Of a stretch of 64,000 nucleotides of DNA, positions 53,294-63,054 are shown in pieces. Below the pieces are notes generated by a model. It was not told where the DNA came from. It was given only the letters and a program-made list of their open reading frames with translations, and did no database searches. The DNA comes from an uncultured Clostridia bacterium (GTDB lineage: Bacteria; Bacillota; Clostridia; Oscillospirales; CAG-272): positions 24,182 to 88,181 of the forward strand of contig CAMJPL010000001.1 of NCBI GenBank assembly GCA_946407735.1, read 5' to 3'. A program made the translations under genes and the position numbers. How positions within the stretch are numbered: the first letter of the stretch is position 1; every line of letters starts with the position of its first letter.

Positions 53294-54184
53294 ATGACAG
53301 ACAAAAAGGGCGGTCAGCCCGCCGAAACCGGCGTGCGGCTGCAGAAATACCTTTCCGAGCAGGGAATAATGTCCCGCCGCGCCGCCGAAAAGGCGATGCA
53401 GAGCGGGCAGATCAGGGTCAACGGCAGACGCGCCGAGCTCGGCGTCCGGATAGATCCGGACAGGGACCTTATCGAGGTGGGCGGAGTCCCGGTCGCCGGA
53501 TCGGACGACGTTCAGCACGTTTATCTGATGCTCAACAAGCCGACCGGCGTTGTGACGACGCTCAGCGACGATCTCGGGCGGAAATGCGTCGCCGATCTTA
53601 TAGGCGATGTCCCGTCGAGAGTATGGCCGGTCGGGCGGCTCGACTACGAGTCCGAGGGTCTGCTGATACTCACGAACGACGGTGAGCTCACGAATATGCT
53701 CACCCATCCGAGCCACGAGATACCGAAGATATATCACGTCACGCTCAAGGGTTCGATACCCTCCGAGGAGCTCGAGTGGCTGAAGCGCCCGATGCTGATC
53801 GACGGTTATCGCATACGCCCGGTCGAGGTCAGGCTGATCGCCGACCGCGGCACGTCGACGATAGTCGAGATGAAGCTCCGCGAGGGAAGGAATCGCCAGA
53901 TACGCAAGATGTGCGACGCCTGCGGCTTCGACGTGAAGCGGCTGCGCAGGGTGGCGATAGGCGATCTTGAGCTGGGCGATCTGCCTCACGGGAGATGGCG
54001 CTCGCTGTCTCATGAGGAGATAGTCTATCTCAAATCGGGAGGGACCGACGAGACGCTGAGGAAAAACAAGGCGTCGAGATCGCGCGGCGACAGATCGGGT
54101 GATTCGGTCAGATTCGACAGCCCGACGCGTTCCCACGCTTCGAGATACACGCGCGCGGGGCAGAAAAAGGAGAGCGGAAGATGA
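53294..54184 (+). CDS. rluB: Ribosomal large-subunit pseudouridine synthase RluB-type
   Basis: An N-terminal S4 domain (RLQKYLSEQGIMSRRAAEKA) is followed by a pseudouridine synthase domain with the catalytic Asp117 in VGRLDYESEGLLIL. It isomerises uridine in 23S rRNA. The C-terminal tail is Arg/Lys/Ser-rich. A 4-base overlap with the next gene (ATGA) indicates coupling. Confidence 0.93.
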   Translation: MTDKKGGQPAETGVRLQKYLSEQGIMSRRAAEKAMQSGQIRVNGRRAELGVRIDPDRDLIEVGGVPVAGSDDVQHVYLMLNKPTGVVTTLSDDLGRKCVADLIGDVPSRVWPVGRLDYESEGLLILTNDGELTNMLTHPSHEIPKIYHVTLKGSIPSEELEWLKRPMLIDGYRIRPVEVRLIADRGTSTIVEMKLREGRNRQIRKMCDACGFDVKRLRRVAIGDLELGDLPHGRWRSLSHEEIVYLKSGGTDETLRKNKASRSRGDRSGDSVRFDSPTRSHASRYTRAGQKKESGR

Positions 54185-54597
54185 TAAGGGTATCCTCCGT
54201 GCAGGATAAGGACGCCCAGCGCGTTCTCTGCGGGATGTGCGGAATAGAGTACGATCCCGACTTCATGGCATACGAGGCGCAGGACGACGAGACCGGAGAG
54301 GTGCTGTGCTGCGCTCAGTTCACACTCGCCGCCGGAGGCTTCGGAGTGCTTGAAAGCATCGGCACGGCCGATATATCCGAGAAGGCGGAGAAGGAATTCA
54401 CCAGAAACGGCATACTGCTCGTCACAGGCAGAGCGGCGATGAACTTCATGGATCTCGCCGGCTTCCATAAAGCCCGCCCGTCGGCGGAGATCCTGAAGGA
54501 TGAGCATTTAGCGAAGATGCTCGGATTCAGCCGCGGCGGAGACGGGATATGGAGCTGCGATCTCGAGCGGCTGTTCATGGGAGAGCATCACGCCTGA
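54181..54597 (+). CDS. Small conserved protein, GNAT-like remnant fold
   Basis: The 138-residue protein has alternating strands (VLCCAQFTLAAGGFGVLESI) and LLVTGRAAMNFMDLAGF, loosely like GNAT proteins but without a clear acetyl-CoA motif. It follows rluB by coupled overlap. Role unknown. Confidence 0.65.
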   Translation: MIRVSSVQDKDAQRVLCGMCGIEYDPDFMAYEAQDDETGEVLCCAQFTLAAGGFGVLESIGTADISEKAEKEFTRNGILLVTGRAAMNFMDLAGFHKARPSAEILKDEHLAKMLGFSRGGDGIWSCDLERLFMGEHHA

Positions 54598-54673
54598 GAC
54601 GGCGCCCCTTTCGGCGCAGGTCATATGATATAAGGGATTTCTGAGTCAGGGATTATCTAATTTGGGGAGCGTC

Positions 54674-55849
54674 ATGAGAGTCAAGCGGAAGGTAATATTC
54701 GTCCTCGTCATGGCCGCGATTCAGGTGGCGGCGTATTTCGCCTTCACCGTCAGCGGTTTTATGAGGATATATAACTACGCCCTTGAGCGCTCCATCGTCG
54801 TCGCGGGAGAAGACGAGCGGACGGATGAGGAGCATCTTTCCGCGATGTACGGCGACCGCCGCGGCGACGTGCTGTTCCTCAACCGCAAGGTGGAGGGCAA
54901 CGCCGTCAACTTCGACGAGCTGTGGCTCAATACCGTTTATCTCAGGCGCTTTTATCAGATACGCTATATCGCCATCGACTGCGGCTACGCCGAGGGGCAG
55001 CTGCTGAACGAGTATATGGCGAGCGGCAACAAGGGAGCCGTGGACAGGATCGTCGCCGGATTTGAGTCAGGCGAGCTTAGAAGTGCGCAGTTCCGCGAGT
55101 ATATCGACAGGATCGCCGGGATAAACAGCGAGGCCGCCGAATCGTCGCGCCTGCTCTTCGTCGGCATAGCTCCCGAGACCGACGCCGCGTTGGTGAAGCG
55201 CTACGTGCGGAAGATACTCGGACGCACGTCAGGCCGCACTCCGGCGTCCGAGATCGAGTCCGCCGTGACCCAGGGCACCCGCACCGACAGAAGATATATA
55301 CTGAATCTCGCCAAATCGGTCGACAAATACCCGAATCTGTACCGCCAGCTCCTCGTCGAGAATTTTTATGAGTTCGTCTATACGGTGAAATGCTTCGATG
55401 ATGAGCCTGACCCGAGGATGAAGAACAGGACCTGCGCCGCCAACTTCGCCGAGTTCCTCGACCGCAACACGAAGGCCGTCTGCCTCATGCAGTACTCGGC
55501 GCCGTCGCTCATCACGGAGATATTCGAGCTTCGCCCCGATCTTAAGAACAGGAGCTCGTCGTATGAGGTGCGGTATATGAACTGCCAGAGGACGATCCCC
55601 GGCTCGAGGGACACGCTCACGATAGCTCCCGAAGCGCGTATAAGCGACGGCAGCCAGAGGATGATCTACTGGGACAACCAGTATCTCAGATGGCTGGAGG
55701 GCTACCGGAGGTTCGTTTACAGGATCAACCGCCGCGACGCCGGAAGGTACGATATCGACCCCGAGGGCGACGGGCTGTTCCTGCTGCTCTGCGACTCGGC
55801 CCCGCTCGAGGAATTCGTGATCCCGGATGACGGGGCGGGTGACAAATAA
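54674..55849 (+). CDS. Membrane-anchored EreA/ChaN-like protein, degenerate active site
   Basis: The ATG at 54674 with GGGGAG upstream is the likely start. An N-terminal signal anchor precedes a domain with the erythromycin-esterase/ChaN-like arrangement (VLFLNRKVEGNAVNFDELW, then IRYIAIDCGYAEGQLLNEYM). The conserved GExHG catalytic motif is replaced by NRKVEG and the later Glu by Asp, so hydrolase activity is unlikely. Similar proteins in Clostridia are uncharacterised. Confidence 0.55.
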   Translation: MRVKRKVIFVLVMAAIQVAAYFAFTVSGFMRIYNYALERSIVVAGEDERTDEEHLSAMYGDRRGDVLFLNRKVEGNAVNFDELWLNTVYLRRFYQIRYIAIDCGYAEGQLLNEYMASGNKGAVDRIVAGFESGELRSAQFREYIDRIAGINSEAAESSRLLFVGIAPETDAALVKRYVRKILGRTSGRTPASEIESAVTQGTRTDRRYILNLAKSVDKYPNLYRQLLVENFYEFVYTVKCFDDEPDPRMKNRTCAANFAEFLDRNTKAVCLMQYSAPSLITEIFELRPDLKNRSSSYEVRYMNCQRTIPGSRDTLTIAPEARISDGSQRMIYWDNQYLRWLEGYRRFVYRINRRDAGRYDIDPEGDGLFLLLCDSAPLEEFVIPDDGAGDK

Positions 55850-55865
55850 TCAAAGGACATTTATC

Positions 55866-56570
55866 ATGACTATAAACCGCTATACCATCGAAGCCGATCC
55901 CGATTTCCCGATACAGGAGCGTTTCAATGTGCTCGTCCCGCTCAATTTCATGCTTTCGACGGACGGGAATCTCGACATATGGTGCTACGAGAGCACGGCC
56001 GAGCTCGCCCAGCGCTTCGCCGACGAGTTCGCCGACGATGACGAAAGGCTGTTTTCGGACGAGGCGTTCGACTGGATCTACCGCGAGTACGCCGATACGG
56101 TCGATTCGTGGGGCTACGCCGCCGACGAGAAGCGCAGGGGAGTCTGGCTGTATAACTTCGAGGCGAGAGACGAGAGCGATCTCGACCTGTCGCTGATACG
56201 GGAAGACTCGATGATGCTCGGCGACTTCCGAAAATACAAGAACAAGACGACCTTCAACCTTGAGATGCAGGCGAGACAGTATCTGCGCTGCGCCGTGACG
56301 GTGCAGGAAGGCGCCGTCGTTTCCATCGCCGGGGAGAATATGAGGTTCGACGAAGCCGTGACGGAGATCGGCTGCGAGACGAACCCGCATTACCGCCGTC
56401 AGGGCATGGCTGTGTCGAACGTAGTGCTGCTCACGCAGAAGCTGCTCGAGGACAACAACCGCGTACAGTACAACTGCTCGTGCAGGAACGATACCTCGAG
56501 GGGCGTGGCCGAAAGAGCCGGCTTCACTCAGGTGGGAAGATCGTATTATCTCACCTGCTATCAGAAATGA
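55866..56570 (+). CDS. GNAT family N-acetyltransferase
   Basis: The start MTINRYTIEA at 55866 has AAAGGA upstream. The C-terminal half has a GNAT core (EIGCETNPHYRRQGMAVSN, then YNCSCRNDTSRGVAERAGF). The N-terminal half is extra and unassigned. Substrate unknown. Confidence 0.8.
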   Translation: MTINRYTIEADPDFPIQERFNVLVPLNFMLSTDGNLDIWCYESTAELAQRFADEFADDDERLFSDEAFDWIYREYADTVDSWGYAADEKRRGVWLYNFEARDESDLDLSLIREDSMMLGDFRKYKNKTTFNLEMQARQYLRCAVTVQEGAVVSIAGENMRFDEAVTEIGCETNPHYRRQGMAVSNVVLLTQKLLEDNNRVQYNCSCRNDTSRGVAERAGFTQVGRSYYLTCYQK

Positions 56571-56602
56571 AGATATCTCTGTATTCCGCTGGGATATGAA
56601 TA

Positions 56603-56638
56603 TCTCCCCGCTTCACGCGAAGCGGGGAGACGTTTTTT
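56603..56638 (+). terminator. Terminator after the acetyltransferase
   Basis: A 12-bp stem TCTCCCCGCTTC/GAAGCGGGGAGA with a 4-nt loop is followed by CGTTTTTT. Confidence 0.92.
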
Positions 56639-56679
56639 ATGATCAAATGATATTATTTTATCTGCCGGGGCGATGATCT

Positions 56680-56860
56680 GGCGGGCGATGCCCGCCCCTG
56701 CATGAGGTAACGTCTGCCGGAGTCATAATACAGTAATACAGCCGTTCGATTTACGCGTTATCAGCCGCAGGGTCATTGCCTGTCAGCGGTTATGTGTAAT
56801 ACATTTATCCTGTTTCCGCAACGTCCGCTGTAGGGGCGGGCATCGCCCGCCCGCTGATCA
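56680..56860. repeat. Inverted pair of GGGGCGGGCATCGCCCGCC-type palindromes
   Basis: GGCGGGCGATGCCCGCCCC at 56680-56698 and GGGGCGGGCATCGCCCGCC at about 56833-56851 are reverse complements on either side of a ~130-base spacer that shows no gene. A partial third copy lies at 33350-33369. These are typical small intergenic palindromic repeats. Confidence 0.7.
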
Positions 56861-56876
56861 GGCGTTGTCTCAGAGC

Positions 56877-58346
56877 TTATTTTATATACGTCACCAAAGC
56901 CGACGAGACGATTACGGCAGCCGAAAGCGCGGCCGGGATCAAAACCGCCCATATCCCCTTTATCCTGTCGGCGAGAGGTATCAGTCCGGCGGCGATACGC
57001 TTGATCCACACCGTGCCTATGACGCCGAGAGCCAGGGAAACGGCCGCGAAGGCGAGCGACGCGGGTGACCGCCCGGCGCTTTCAGATCCCGACAGGTAAG
57101 CGATAAGATATCCGCAGAGGTACTGGAGCGCGGCGCCTGTCGCGGCGGACGCGATGAATATCGCTGCGGTCCCCGCATGTCCGCGCCGCCTGAGCCCCCA
57201 GAGAGCCATCGTCAGCGCGGCGGCGCTGATACCGTAAAGCGGCGTCACCGTCAGAGCGGCGGATATAGGATATCCCTTCGCCGCCGCCGTGAGCGCTTCG
57301 AAAATAAATCCGGCGGCGGAGCCGAGGAAGAATATCCAGAACAGCTTCGACAGCGAATCTAGGGAGGCTGAAAGCCTTCTGCCGAGCTCTTTTCCCGATT
57401 CCCCGGCTTTTATCGTGAGGACCGACGTGAACTTCGCACGGATCCCGGCGATGCCGCCGATCCCGGTCTTCTCGCGGAGACGTCCTAAAACGTCGCGGTA
57501 GCGGGAGAGCGGGGAATCCGTCAGGTTGCCGAGTATTCGCTTCTCGCCGCGGGTAAGGCGGGATGTGATCCTGTCGAGCGCCTCTTTCGCCTCGGAGCTG
57601 ATCCCGTCTCTGAGCGATTCGGCGGTCTCCTTCAGCCCGACTTCCCTCGGATCGGGCAGCGAAGCCTTGAATTCGTTCAGCTTTTCCGTCTTCTCCTTCA
57701 GGTCTATCGCGTCGGCGACGGCGAGCGTCCCGTCGGAGACGGCTTTGCCGATGCGGTCGGAGCCGCGGCGGATGGCGCCTGATATCATAGACAGCTGCTC
57801 CAGCTTTTTGTTGAAGTTCTTGATCGTCAGGACGGTGACGATGAGGTCGACGAGCATATAGACGAGGACGGCCGCGCAGAATACTGCGGTCACGGCTTCG
57901 GGTATGTGCGAGATGAGCGCCCTTGTCAGAGGGAGGAGTATATAGATGACGACAAGCGAGAAAAAGCCCCAGACGAGCGAAAAGCTGAGGCAGATGAAGC
58001 CGCCGATGTTAAACGGCTCTCCGGTGTAGTCCCACCATCTCTGATGGAAGGCTTTGAAAAGCAGCAGCCCGCCGAAATACTCCACCGAGTCTATCACGGC
58101 GACGCCGCCGATGAATACCGCGAGCGGCAATACCGCGAGAGGGGAGAGTATCATGTCGACGAGCATGACGGCGAGACCGTAGATAGGGCAGTACGGTCCC
58201 GACAGAAAGCCGCGGTTGACGAATCTGCCGAGCACGAGCGCGGCGTAGAAAACCTCAGCTATATAGCCGCACACGGAGTAGAAGACGAAGCAGAAGACAA
58301 GCTCGATAAGCGGCGTGCCGAGGATCGGTGTCTCAAGAAATTCCAT
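56877..58346 (-). CDS. CmpB-type putative ABC transporter permease/membrane protein
   Basis: The 489-residue protein has membrane helices (VFCFVFYSVCGYIAEVFYA, NRGFLSGPYCPIYGLAVMLV) matching the CmpB/putative-permease family. A long cytoplasmic helical segment follows (about residues 185-325), and then further membrane helices, a tandem arrangement. It is probably not a true transporter by itself. It is followed by only 9 bases from ribF. Confidence 0.78.
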   Translation of the reverse strand: MEFLETPILGTPLIELVFCFVFYSVCGYIAEVFYAALVLGRFVNRGFLSGPYCPIYGLAVMLVDMILSPLAVLPLAVFIGGVAVIDSVEYFGGLLLFKAFHQRWWDYTGEPFNIGGFICLSFSLVWGFFSLVVIYILLPLTRALISHIPEAVTAVFCAAVLVYMLVDLIVTVLTIKNFNKKLEQLSMISGAIRRGSDRIGKAVSDGTLAVADAIDLKEKTEKLNEFKASLPDPREVGLKETAESLRDGISSEAKEALDRITSRLTRGEKRILGNLTDSPLSRYRDVLGRLREKTGIGGIAGIRAKFTSVLTIKAGESGKELGRRLSASLDSLSKLFWIFFLGSAAGFIFEALTAAAKGYPISAALTVTPLYGISAAALTMALWGLRRRGHAGTAAIFIASAATGAALQYLCGYLIAYLSGSESAGRSPASLAFAAVSLALGVIGTVWIKRIAAGLIPLADRIKGIWAVLIPAALSAAVIVSSALVTYIK

Positions 58347-58355
58347 GATGATATA

Positions 58356-59321
58356 TCATTTGATGCCGCTCATGCGGGCATCGGAGTCTTTTTTCATCTG
58401 CGCGGCGAGCTCGCCGACGGAGGAAAATTTTCTTTCTTCCCTTATAAAGCCAAGAAGCGACGTGACCGCGGTTTTGCCGTACATGTCGGGGATGCCGTCC
58501 GAGATGATATGCGTCTCCGCCACAGGGCGGCTGTCCCCGCCCGGAAGATCGGCGACCGTCGGGCGCATGCCGATGTTCGTCACCGACGGATATGTCTTTC
58601 CGTCCACGGCTATCTCGCTCGCGTAGACGCCCAGCTTCGGCGTGACCACGCCGTCCGGCAGGGCCTGATTGCAGGTCGGTATCCCGATCGTATGCCCGAG
58701 ATGCCGCCCGTGTATTATCTCGCCTTCGACGGTGAACGGCCTGCCGAGCAGTTCGGCGGCCGTTTTCACGTCTCCGTCCGAGATGAGCGTTCTTACGCGG
58801 GAGGATGATACGGCGTCACCTTTCAGCCTGATCTCGCCGACAGTCTCGGCGTCGCCGCCGTACTGCCTCATCAGGCGGCAGAGATCGGCGCTGTGCCCCT
58901 CGCCGCCCCGCCCGAAGGTGAAGTTGTAGCCGCATACGGCGACGCGGCAGCCCATCGTGCCGATGAGGACGGTCCTGACGAACTCGTCGGCGGGCATCGA
59001 CCGTATCTCGTCGAAGCTCTCGAGCACGGCGAAATCCATGCCGTTTCCGCGAAACAGCCTCAGGCGCTGAGACAGGGTGGATATAGAAGCGGATGACAGC
59101 GCTCCCGGCGCCGTGTCGAAGGTCCATACGGCCGGCACGGCGCCTATTTCGGATGCTGTTTCGGCGGCTCTGCGGAGTATCGCCGCGTGCCCGATGTGCA
59201 CGCCGTCAAACCCGCCGAGGGCGCAGACGCTGCCCGACAAAAAACAACAAGGCCGGACTCCCGCTTCGATGCGGGAGGTCTCCGGCCGCAGATCGTTTCT
59301 TTTCAGATCATACAGGCGCAT
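58356..59321 (-). CDS. ribF: Bifunctional riboflavin kinase/FAD synthetase
   Basis: The 321-residue protein has an N-terminal FAD synthetase nucleotide loop (ALGGFDGVHIGHAAI) and a C-terminal flavokinase domain (GIPTCN, VTNIGMRPTV, ETHI). It makes FMN and FAD from riboflavin. It lies 6 bases downstream of ireB, an arrangement I infer to be an operon. Confidence 0.93.
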   Translation of the reverse strand: MRLYDLKRNDLRPETSRIEAGVRPCCFLSGSVCALGGFDGVHIGHAAILRRAAETASEIGAVPAVWTFDTAPGALSSASISTLSQRLRLFRGNGMDFAVLESFDEIRSMPADEFVRTVLIGTMGCRVAVCGYNFTFGRGGEGHSADLCRLMRQYGGDAETVGEIRLKGDAVSSSRVRTLISDGDVKTAAELLGRPFTVEGEIIHGRHLGHTIGIPTCNQALPDGVVTPKLGVYASEIAVDGKTYPSVTNIGMRPTVADLPGGDSRPVAETHIISDGIPDMYGKTAVTSLLGFIREERKFSSVGELAAQMKKDSDARMSGIK

Positions 59322-59327
59322 GAGAGA

Positions 59328-59627
59328 TCAGTTCAGACCGAGATAATCGCGCAGCAGGGCCCGCAGCATGTCGTCGCGGTCGACGCGGCGGATAAGGGCG
59401 CGGGCGTTTTTGTGGTTGGTTATATAAGTCGGGTCTTCCGAGAGAAGATAGCCGACCATCTGGTCTATCGGGTTGTAGCCGCGCTCGCGGAGGGCGCTGT
59501 AGACGGTCGTGAGCACCTGCTTTATCTCGGCGTCGCGCTCGTCATGTATCGAAAAAGTCTGCGTCTGATCGTTCGGCAGCGGCGGCAGACTGCGCGTGCG
59601 GTCGCTAAGAGGATTTCTTTCGGCCAT
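59328..59627 (-). CDS. ireB: IreB family regulatory phosphoprotein (UPF0297)
   Basis: The start MAERNPLS at 59627 follows GGAG by 10 bases. The ~99-residue protein has TQTFSIHDERDAEIKQVLTTV and GYNPIDQMVGYLLSEDPTYI, the family signature; Thr residues near the start are phosphorylated by the kinase IreK/PrkC in enterococci. The kinase is not here. Confidence 0.95.
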   Translation of the reverse strand: MAERNPLSDRTRSLPPLPNDQTQTFSIHDERDAEIKQVLTTVYSALRERGYNPIDQMVGYLLSEDPTYITNHKNARALIRRVDRDDMLRALLRDYLGLN

Positions 59628-59709
59628 TTTTACCATGCTCCGTAAACAATATGCTGTTTCGCGCTGTATTTTGTCAAGTCAGATGCGCGGATAAAATTAA
59701 CCGCTTCTT

Positions 59710-59738
59710 ATTATACCACCGTCTGACCGAAAATGCAA
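59710..59738 (-). promoter_or_regulatory. Promoter of ireB-ribF
   Basis: Minus strand: TTGCAT, a 17-bp spacer and TATAAT, about 80 bases before the start. Confidence 0.8.
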
Positions 59739-59795
59739 TAAGCAAAAGGAAAATGTAATGAATTTGTAAGAATTCCCCTTCCCCTTTCCATTCCA

Positions 59796-61400
59796 TCATC
59801 CTTCGGCCGACAGGCGCAGCTCGGCGTCTTTCGCGGCGGTGAGCTCCGGGATATGGGATATGAACATCACGGCGCCGCGGTAGCCCCTTATGATCGATAT
59901 GATCTTTTCCAGCCCGTCGGCGTCGAGATTGTTCGACGGCTCGTCGAGAAGAAGCAGCGGGGCGTTTTTCATGACGGCGCGGGCGATGGATATCCTCTGC
60001 CGCTCGCCGCCGGAAAGACCTTCGCCGTCCTCGCCGACTTTCTTTTCGGCGAGCTCGGCAAGACCGAGTGATTCTATCACGGCATCCGTCTCATCATCCC
60101 CGGCGCTCTGACTGCCGAGGCGTATGTTGTCTCTGACGCTGCCGGAGAACAGGAAGGGATCCTGAGGCGCGTATGATATCAGCCGCCGCCATGACGCCGG
60201 ATCGATCTCCCTGAGGCTTATGCCGTCGGCCGTGAGCTCGCCGTCATAGCCGTCGAGCAGGCCGCTTATCACCTTTATCAGCGTCGACTTCCCGCTTCCG
60301 TTCGGACCCGTTACCGCGATACGCTCTCCGTAGTTCATTGAGAACGACACCGGGCGCAGAGCGGCTGTATCGCCGTATGAATAGCCGAGATCCCGGGCCT
60401 TCATGACGGTGAATCCGGATATCTTTTTTCCGCCGGTCCGCTCGGCGCCGTCGTAGAGCAGCTTCATCCTCTCGGCGAGGGCGGATATGTTCGGCGCCTG
60501 CTTTATTATTTCTCCGATCTTTTCGAACATCGTCCCGAAGACGCCGAAATATCCGATCATCGCCGCGACGCTTCCGGGCGATATCATCCCGGCCGCCGCC
60601 ATCACGGCGCCGCACAGGAGCAGAAGCACGGTGCATAGGGTGTCAAGAGATCCCTGTATGCCGTCCGCCGCTGTCTCATACGCCGCCGACTTTCTTATTA
60701 CCTTGTCGTAATGCTCTTTGAACATCCCGTCGAGCCGCCCGGTAAGCAGACCGCCGATCCCCAGCAGCCGCAGAGTGCCCGGCTGACGCGCTATCTGCGT
60801 CTCGATGCCTCTCGCCGACGACGCGTAATCGCGCCCGGCCTCGGCGAATCTCGCCTTCATCTTCGCCGTCAGCGACGGCACGGCGAGCTTTATAAGCGAT
60901 ATCGCGAACACCGCCAGCGTCATCGGCAGGCTTATCGAAAGAGACGAAATCAGAAGATAGACGAGTATCACCGGCACGAGGATGATGTTCTCCGATACCG
61001 CTCTCACGGCGCATCTGAGCTCGATCGTGTCGTCCTCGAGCCGCTGAGCCGCCTCGCCGACGTCGATCTTCATCGCCGACTCGCACCGTTTTGAAAGGAA
61101 GCGGGAAAATATCCTCCGGTCGAGCCGCAGGGCGTATTTCAGGTCGGTATTTTCGGCCCAAAGCCCGAAAATCGGGGAGATGAGCACCGTCATCGCGGCG
61201 GCCGCCAGCATTTTCAGCGCCTGCGCAAGACCGAGGCTCACGTCCATGCTGAGGACGGCGTCGGCGAAGCCCGCCGTCACGTTCGCCGTGTAGACGGCGG
61301 CGAGATATTCGGCGAGGTCGCCTATAAGGTAGAGGGCCGTCGGCAGCGCGACAGCGCCGGCGATGTCCCGCATTATCGTTCGTTTGAGCTTATCCTTCAA
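59796..61400 (-). CDS. ABC exporter half-subunit (permease-ATPase) A
   Basis: The 534-residue protein has six transmembrane helices (first ~300 residues) and an ATPase domain with Walker A GPNGSGKSTLIK, signature LSGGERQRISIARA and Walker B LLLLDEPSNN. It pairs with the overlapping upstream gene as a heterodimer. Cargo unknown. Confidence 0.92.
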   Translation of the reverse strand: MKDKLKRTIMRDIAGAVALPTALYLIGDLAEYLAAVYTANVTAGFADAVLSMDVSLGLAQALKMLAAAAMTVLISPIFGLWAENTDLKYALRLDRRIFSRFLSKRCESAMKIDVGEAAQRLEDDTIELRCAVRAVSENIILVPVILVYLLISSLSISLPMTLAVFAISLIKLAVPSLTAKMKARFAEAGRDYASSARGIETQIARQPGTLRLLGIGGLLTGRLDGMFKEHYDKVIRKSAAYETAADGIQGSLDTLCTVLLLLCGAVMAAAGMISPGSVAAMIGYFGVFGTMFEKIGEIIKQAPNISALAERMKLLYDGAERTGGKKISGFTVMKARDLGYSYGDTAALRPVSFSMNYGERIAVTGPNGSGKSTLIKVISGLLDGYDGELTADGISLREIDPASWRRLISYAPQDPFLFSGSVRDNIRLGSQSAGDDETDAVIESLGLAELAEKKVGEDGEGLSGGERQRISIARAVMKNAPLLLLDEPSNNLDADGLEKIISIIRGYRGAVMFISHIPELTAAKDAELRLSAEG

Positions 61401-62955
61401 CTGATATCCCTCCGTCCTTTACCGTTATCGTTTTGTCCGCCATGGCGATCAGCCGGGCGTCGTGAGTGACGATCACGGCGCCGAGACCCTTTTCCCGCCG
61501 CTCGCCGAGAAGCGAGATCAGCCTGCCGCATCCTTCGGCGTCGAGCGAGTTCGTCGGCTCGTCTAAAAGCATGTATTCCGGCTGCAGCGCGAACGCCGCC
61601 GAAAGATACGCCTTCTTCCTCTCGCCGCCAGACAGCTCGGAGATCTTTCTGTCTGCCGTCTCGGCGTCAAGGCCCGGGAATCCGGCGCGCTCCGGCGCGT
61701 CGGGCACGCCGAGATAACCGTATATCTCCCCCGGCGTAAATGAGATGTCGGCGTCGTCCTGCGGAAGATAGAACACCGTTTTGGGGAATGTCTCGGGCGA
61801 AAGCCGCCCGGTTTCGGCGCCGCCGATTTCAGCGCTCCCCGAATCGGGCGGGACGATTCCGGCTATCGTTTTCAGGAGAGTCGACTTCCCGCTCCCGTTT
61901 TCGCCGAGTATCACGGTGATCCCGCTTTTGCCGATATCGGCCGAGACGCCGGACAGCAGAGGCCTGCCGCCGACCGAGACGGAAACGTCTCTCAGGCTGA
62001 TGCCCGACCCGTCGGGCGTCACGCCGGGCTCGTCGCGGCCGACCCACTGTGAGAGCCGCTTTTCGGCCTCCTTCGCTATGCCGAATCGCGGGATCGAGTC
62101 GAACATCGTCTTTACGGCGGCGAAGAACGCCCCGGACAGGGCGATGGCACGCACACCGGTCGGGATGTCGGCTCTGCCGAACAGTATCAAAATGCCGATG
62201 ACGGCGCAGCTGCCGTAGCGCAGTATCAGCGAGAGAAGCGAGTCCATCGAGCTCTCGACCGTCCCGGCGAGGTCGGTCCCGTAGCCGATCTTCAAATATT
62301 CTTTGTGGTATTCGGCCATCCTTTTGTCCCACCAGCCGCCGAGATCGAAGATCTTGATCTCGGAGAAGCCGCGCAGTCCGGCGACCGTGTGATCGGTTAT
62401 CGCCGCCTCTATATCCCGGCAGTCGCGGTAGTTCTTCTCGAGATACCTTTTCACGATGATCGGCGGGATGAACTGAAGCAGGGATATCCCGAGCAGCGAC
62501 AGCGATATCGGAAGCGATCCCATAGCGACGGCCGCGAAATAGGCGGCGGCGGTTATCAGCGCCGCGAAGAATCCGGGAATGAGCGACAGACGCTTCCCGG
62601 TGACGTTGCTGAAATCATCGGTGAGCTTTTCCTTCGCGTCTCCGACGCCGGATGAGCCGCAGAGAAAATGCAGAGGGGAGGAAAGGAACCTCTCGTACAG
62701 CTCCATTTTGCAGTTGTGCAGGCGCTTCGCCTCGGCCTTTCTGTACGCCGTCCCGGTGACGATCTGAATGATCTTTGTCAGTACGACCGTGAGCAGAAGA
62801 AGCCCTCCGGAGAGCAGAACGTCGAAAACCCGGCCTTCCGAGGCCGCCGTGACAGCGTCCGCCGTGAGCGAGGCGGTTATAAGCCCGACCGGGACCGGCC
62901 ATAGGCGCATGGCCCATGATGCTGCCGAGAGACGTGATAAACTTTTTCTGTACAT
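61390..62955 (-). CDS. ABC exporter half-subunit (permease-ATPase) B
   Basis: The 521-residue protein has a membrane domain and an ATPase with GENGSGKSTLLK, signature LSGGERKKAYLSAAF and YMLLDEPTNSLD. The signature differs from canonical (Lys-Lys), as in degenerate or asymmetric heterodimers. Its 3' end overlaps the A gene by 11 bases. Confidence 0.92.
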   Translation of the reverse strand: MYRKSLSRLSAASWAMRLWPVPVGLITASLTADAVTAASEGRVFDVLLSGGLLLLTVVLTKIIQIVTGTAYRKAEAKRLHNCKMELYERFLSSPLHFLCGSSGVGDAKEKLTDDFSNVTGKRLSLIPGFFAALITAAAYFAAVAMGSLPISLSLLGISLLQFIPPIIVKRYLEKNYRDCRDIEAAITDHTVAGLRGFSEIKIFDLGGWWDKRMAEYHKEYLKIGYGTDLAGTVESSMDSLLSLILRYGSCAVIGILILFGRADIPTGVRAIALSGAFFAAVKTMFDSIPRFGIAKEAEKRLSQWVGRDEPGVTPDGSGISLRDVSVSVGGRPLLSGVSADIGKSGITVILGENGSGKSTLLKTIAGIVPPDSGSAEIGGAETGRLSPETFPKTVFYLPQDDADISFTPGEIYGYLGVPDAPERAGFPGLDAETADRKISELSGGERKKAYLSAAFALQPEYMLLDEPTNSLDAEGCGRLISLLGERREKGLGAVIVTHDARLIAMADKTITVKDGGISVEG

Positions 62956-63054
62956 AATATATTATATTTCTGAAAGAATATGGTGTGACGAACCGAACAG
63001 GCAATAATGCCGGTCTGCCGTCCGGGGATATCGCTGCAAAGCACTGTGCCGATA

